From assembly GCA_910578755.1 (NCBI GenBank), contig CAJTSZ010000040.1:1-17319 (forward strand): a stretch of 17,319 bases of DNA, given 5' to 3'. Made by a program: the position numbers and the translations under genes. Each line of letters starts with the position of its first letter. Within the stretch, counting starts at the first letter, position 1. This document shows positions 13,963 through 17,319 of the stretch, piece after piece. The notes below the pieces were generated by a model that saw only the letters and a program-made list of their open reading frames with translations, was not told where the DNA came from and made no database searches. This DNA is from an uncultured Oscillospiraceae bacterium. Lineage in GTDB: Bacteria; Bacillota; Clostridia; Oscillospirales; Ruminococcaceae.

Positions 13963-15246
13963 TTATTCCCCCTGCCCCGGCTGGGCGCACACTACGGAAA
14001 GCGCCCCCTGGGCCAGGGTTTCCTGCAAACGGCGTTCCAGCTGTTCTTTTGTCACATCTGCGGCCACATCCAGCAAATCGTAAAGGCCCATATTGGCAAA
14101 GTAGGTGTTTGTCATTACACTGGCAATGGCCTCTGGCTTGCTGTACATACCAATGTACCGGCCGTAGGTCACCTTTTTTACCTGGCGGAACAGGTCTTCC
14201 TCAATACCTTCCCGGCGGACGCGCTCAATCTCCTTCAGCAAACGGCGGTATACTTCCTTCGGCGCCCGGGACTCCCCTTCAAAAATGGTACAGATATAAT
14301 CCCGGCTGGCCATAACTTCCCCGCTGAGGCCCGCATTAATTAGGCCGTCCTGGTACAAACCCTTATACAAAGGGGTCGTTTCACCGGAAATAATATCAAT
14401 AAGCATTTCGTCCAGCACCATATTTTCAAAATTTTCCCGTGGGCCCTGGCTTTTATTTTTAAAACCAATGGCAAACAGGGGGGTAGCCACCGGCAGGTTT
14501 TGCTCCACATATTCCTTGGCCAGGTCCTGGGGCTCCTCCACTGCTTTGCGAATAATTTCTACGTTTTGGCCCGGCTTCAGCACCTTATCCACAACGGCCA
14601 GGGCCTTTTCTGTTTCAAAGTTCCCTGCAATGGCCAAAACCATGTTGCTTGGGTGGTAAAAGGTGTTGTAGCAGCGGTAAAGTACTTGGTCCGTAATGTG
14701 GGAGATGCTTTCCACAGTGCCCGCCACATCAATGCGCACCGGATGGTTTATATACAGGGCCTCCAACAGGTTAAACAGCACCCGCCAGTCGGCGTTGTCC
14801 TCGTACATCCGTATTTCCTGGCCGATAATCCCCTGCTCCTTGGCCACGTTTTCCGGGGTAAAGTAGGGGGTGCTTACAAAGTCCAAAAGGATTTCCAGGG
14901 ATTCCTCAAACTGGTCGGAGCAGGCAAAAAGGTAGGCGGTTTTATCAAAGGAGGTAAAGGCATTGGCAGAAGCCCCTGTTTTGGCAAATCGGGCAAAGGC
15001 GTCGCCATCCTCGCTTTCAAACATTTTATGCTCCAAATAGTGGGCGGTGCCGGCGGGTATTTCAAAAAACTCTTTGTCGCCAGCCCGTTTAAAGCTGGTA
15101 TCCACCGAGCCATACTTGGTGGTAAACATGGCGTAGGATGAAGAAAACCCTTCCATAGGGCACAGCAGTATGGTTAAGCCGGAGGGGTGGCGCACCACAG
15201 TGTACTCCTCCTGTATCCGGCTGGAACGGACAATTTCCCGCTTCAT
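13963..15246 (-). CDS. yfmH: M16 family peptidase YfmH (EF-P 5-aminopentanol modification-associated)
   Basis: 427 residues from ATG 15246, which has AAGGAG ten bases upstream; a GTG at 15255 would lie too close to it. The inverted zinc motif is intact: H69-Y-L-E72-H73, with E144 in the E-Q-G-I-I-G-Q-E stretch as third ligand. It is therefore the active subunit of an M16B pair. Homologues (ymfH in B. subtilis) are linked genetically to the 5-aminopentanol modification of elongation factor P. The start lies two bases after the stop of yfmF, so the two subunits are translationally coupled. Confidence 0.92.
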   Translation of the reverse strand: MKREIVRSSRIQEEYTVVRHPSGLTILLCPMEGFSSSYAMFTTKYGSVDTSFKRAGDKEFFEIPAGTAHYLEHKMFESEDGDAFARFAKTGASANAFTSFDKTAYLFACSDQFEESLEILLDFVSTPYFTPENVAKEQGIIGQEIRMYEDNADWRVLFNLLEALYINHPVRIDVAGTVESISHITDQVLYRCYNTFYHPSNMVLAIAGNFETEKALAVVDKVLKPGQNVEIIRKAVEEPQDLAKEYVEQNLPVATPLFAIGFKNKSQGPRENFENMVLDEMLIDIISGETTPLYKGLYQDGLINAGLSGEVMASRDYICTIFEGESRAPKEVYRRLLKEIERVRREGIEEDLFRQVKKVTYGRYIGMYSKPEAIASVMTNTYFANMGLYDLLDVAADVTKEQLERRLQETLAQGALSVVCAQPGQGE

Positions 15247-15248
15247 AA

Positions 15249-16547
15249 TCAGCACTCTCCTTCTTCACTGGTTTCCCTTGGGGAAAGGGTGTAAACAGTA
15301 TCCAGCAGCAGCTTGTTTGCCGCGTTGGTAATTTGTTCCCTTGTTACCTGGGCGCAATAGTCAATGTCCTCCTCTGGGGAAACCTGGGTCCCGTTTAAAA
15401 TTTGGGTAAGGTACCAGCTTTCCACGCTGGAAAGGGAATCAGCCGTGGCACGCAGGGCTGTTTTTAAAATCAGCTTTGTTTCGTGGATAATTTTTTCGTC
15501 AAAATCCCCCTGCTTTAAATTTTCAATTTGGCGGAGGATTTCCTCCCGGGCGGCTGCAGCGTTTTCCATTTCAATGCCGCTGTCCACCATCATAATACCT
15601 GTTGTGGAATCGTACCGGGACTGGCAGTAGTAGCACAGGCTCAATTTTTCCCTTACGTTGGTAAACAAAAGGGACATAGGCGTTCCGCCCAAAATGGCCA
15701 TGGCCATGCGTTTTTCGTTAAAGTCCTTCCTATTTTCGGCGGCGCCCAGGTAAAAGCCCAGCACCAGCTTGCCCTGTTTTACATCCATAGGCTCTGTCAG
15801 TTCCTTTTGCCCCGTTGGGATTTGCTTGCGGCACAGGCTGCGGTCCACAGCAATGGGGCAGCGCTGCAGCCCGGCAAACTTCTTTTCAAATATTCCTTGG
15901 GCAGAATCCGGCGCGCCGCTGCCCACAAACATAATTTCTATTTGGGCCGTTTCAATGGCTTCCCGGTAGGCTGCGGCGGCAGTGGCCCCGGTAATCCCCT
16001 TGGCCCCTTCCACAGTGCCCAGCTTGCGCAGGGCAATGGCTTCCCCTTGGCACATTAACTGGCGGCACTGGGCAATGGCATAGGCGCGTTTATCGTTTAC
16101 CTCCGCCTCAATGGTGTCAATTAAATACTGCCGTTCCAGGGCGGTATCCTTTTCCGGGAAGGCCCCAACGGTTATGTTGGGCTCCAACAGCATCTCTGCC
16201 AAAAGGGCGGCGGTTTTTTCCACCATGTCCTCCCCTTCCAGGGCAAAGCGGCTGTCAATGGCTGTAATCCCTAAGCAAAGCAGCTGGTAGGCGCCGTATT
16301 TATCTACCGAAGCCTCTACCGAAGCGCCGTACAGGTTCCACAGGCGCTGGTTCAGCTTTGTAAAATCAGGGCAGTTTTTGGTACCCTGGCGAAGCAGGTA
16401 GGGCACAATAGCCCGGTGGGGGATTTTTTCCTCATTTAAGGGCAGCAGCATATTCACCGAAATACGGTTATGCTTAAATTTTTTATCAACAATGGAGGAA
16501 AAAAATACGCCTTTGGCTATTTCTTTCCGCTGAAGTGGATAACTCAT
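15249..16547 (-). CDS. yfmF: M16-like protein YfmF, inactive partner of YfmH
   Basis: 432 residues with the M16 fold but no HxxEH: the equivalent region reads I-P-H-R-A-I-V-P-Y-L-L-R-Q-G-T. The L-N-Q-R-L-W-N-L-Y-G-A-S-V element near residue 61 is typical of this subfamily (ymfF in B. subtilis). As in other M16B heterodimers, the inactive subunit probably shapes the substrate chamber. GGAG is seven bases before the ATG. First gene of yfmF-yfmH-lgt. Confidence 0.92.
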   Translation of the reverse strand: MSYPLQRKEIAKGVFFSSIVDKKFKHNRISVNMLLPLNEEKIPHRAIVPYLLRQGTKNCPDFTKLNQRLWNLYGASVEASVDKYGAYQLLCLGITAIDSRFALEGEDMVEKTAALLAEMLLEPNITVGAFPEKDTALERQYLIDTIEAEVNDKRAYAIAQCRQLMCQGEAIALRKLGTVEGAKGITGATAAAAYREAIETAQIEIMFVGSGAPDSAQGIFEKKFAGLQRCPIAVDRSLCRKQIPTGQKELTEPMDVKQGKLVLGFYLGAAENRKDFNEKRMAMAILGGTPMSLLFTNVREKLSLCYYCQSRYDSTTGIMMVDSGIEMENAAAAREEILRQIENLKQGDFDEKIIHETKLILKTALRATADSLSSVESWYLTQILNGTQVSPEEDIDYCAQVTREQITNAANKLLLDTVYTLSPRETSEEGEC

Positions 16548-16596
16548 AGCTTTTCTCCGTCACTTTCCATTAAAATTAAGGTGCATCGGGCAGATA

Positions 16597-16631
16597 CTTT
16601 TCAACAAAAGGCCGTTGGCTTTGTTGAAAAG
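16597..16631 (-). promoter_or_regulatory. Hairpin in the yfmF upstream region
   Basis: A perfect 12-bp stem (16597-16608 with 16620-16631) is topped by a 3-bp stem with a small bulge. It sits between a possible minus-strand -10 (TATACT, 16662-16657, no good -35) and the yfmF ribosome site, so it is likely in the leader RNA. It has no U-tract. Confidence 0.5.
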
Positions 16632-16761
16632 GGTGGCGCCCCGCAAAGACAGTATTAGTATAACACAATTCATCCCCTGTTACTATATTTTCCCTACCAA
16701 CAACCTTAAACTTTATTTTGGATATTTAAGCCGTCTATTTAACAAGGGGTTACCAGATTAT

Positions 16762-17247
16762 TTAGAGTTCTTTATATAACAGCCAAAAGCTTGAACATGG
16801 TCTTGGCTGCATATTTTCATCTCTGTCACAAGGGTCTTCTGTACACTCTTTTACCTTTATTGTAAAACCAAGCCGCTTATATAAACGAATATTAGCCATA
16901 TCTGTGGTGTCAACACCAATAGATATCCTTTGATATCCCAAATTCCTTATGTGCTCCATCACATGGCAAATCAGCTTTGTCCCTAATCCCTGACCACGAA
17001 AACCTGTTCTAACTCTAAATGCACAAAGATATGCCGTTGTTTTGCCATCTGCAAAATCTTTGTCCTCAAGGTCATAGAAAACATACAACTCTCCAACCAG
17101 TTCCCCATCATAGTCGAGCGTCCAAAATTCGGCGTTCCCTCTTTTTATATTGTTGCAAAAGAATTTTGTATTAGAAGAAGCCGTATGAATATTCTCATAT
17201 CCCCACAATTCCAACAACTCATACTCTGCTGCTTTTCTAATTTTCAT
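16762..17247 (-). CDS. GNAT family N-acetyltransferase
   Basis: 161 residues from ATG 17247, nine bases after GGAGG; the ATG three codons earlier touches the ribosome site. The acetyl-CoA binding motif R-T-G-F-R-G-Q-G-L-G-T-K-L is near residue 80, followed by I-S-I-G-V-D-T-T-D-M-A-N-I-R-L-Y-K-R-L-G-F, the usual GNAT C-terminal pattern. The substrate is unknown; small-molecule or antibiotic acetylation cannot be told from sequence. The gene is clearly more AT-rich than its neighbours and uses more A/T-ending codons, hinting at separate origin. No clear terminator lies between it and yfmF. Confidence 0.88.
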   Translation of the reverse strand: MKIRKAAEYELLELWGYENIHTASSNTKFFCNNIKRGNAEFWTLDYDGELVGELYVFYDLEDKDFADGKTTAYLCAFRVRTGFRGQGLGTKLICHVMEHIRNLGYQRISIGVDTTDMANIRLYKRLGFTIKVKECTEDPCDRDENMQPRPCSSFWLLYKEL

Positions 17248-17319
17248 GGGTTTCATCCTCCAAAGCTTCCATCGTTTGACAAGGGTTAACACGGTTTTTC
17301 AAGGTTAAAGCACCCGGTA

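Overview
The window looks like a chromosomal segment of an anaerobic Firmicute, most likely a member of the class Clostridia. Reasons: strong AAGGAGG ribosome sites, TTGACA/TATAAT promoters, a reverse-type rubrerythrin, an L27 precursor with its Prp protease, Mini-RNase III and the YfmF/YfmH pair. Codon use favours C/G in the third position in most genes, while the intergenic regions are AT-rich. I cannot name the genus.

Left part (1-5250): a tiny [2Fe-2S] BFD-like gene with its own promoter and terminator comes first; its reading frame appears to continue past a TGA. A sensor/winged-helix regulator follows on the minus strand. Divergent from it is a plus-strand group: an M20 amidohydrolase behind a consensus promoter with a long AT-only palindrome in its leader, then a pair of integral membrane proteins (a DUF5058-like protein and a partner). 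The likely logic is a regulator that senses an acylated amino acid or peptide-like compound, a two-subunit transporter that moves it, and an amidase that cleaves it. The substrate is unknown.

Middle part (5250-8850): a surface protein gene that has lost its 5' end sits directly behind the transporter terminator. After it come a reverse rubrerythrin (minus), a possible 29-residue lysine-rich peptide with a structured leader (plus), and a YitT-family membrane protein (minus). Upstream of yitT lie three perfect copies of a 103-bp hairpin-rich tandem repeat with a decayed flank.

Right part (8850-17319), all minus strand: conserved housekeeping blocks. In transcription order these are a GNAT acetyltransferase (AT-richer than its surroundings); yfmF-yfmH-lgt; rplU-prp-rpmA behind a promoter and probable L21 leader; and a lipoprotein-obg-mrnC group. 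The 370-bp gap between rpmA and the lipoprotein gene holds a cluster of composite palindromes, each carrying the extended -10 motif TGGTATAAT.

The most notable observations are the in-frame TGA of the BFD-like gene (possible selenocysteine or readthrough), the 103-bp tandem repeat, the composite palindromes with promoter-like cores, the M20/DUF5058 locus, and the mrnC start region, where the Shine-Dalgarno sequence fits an ACG codon better than the ATG.
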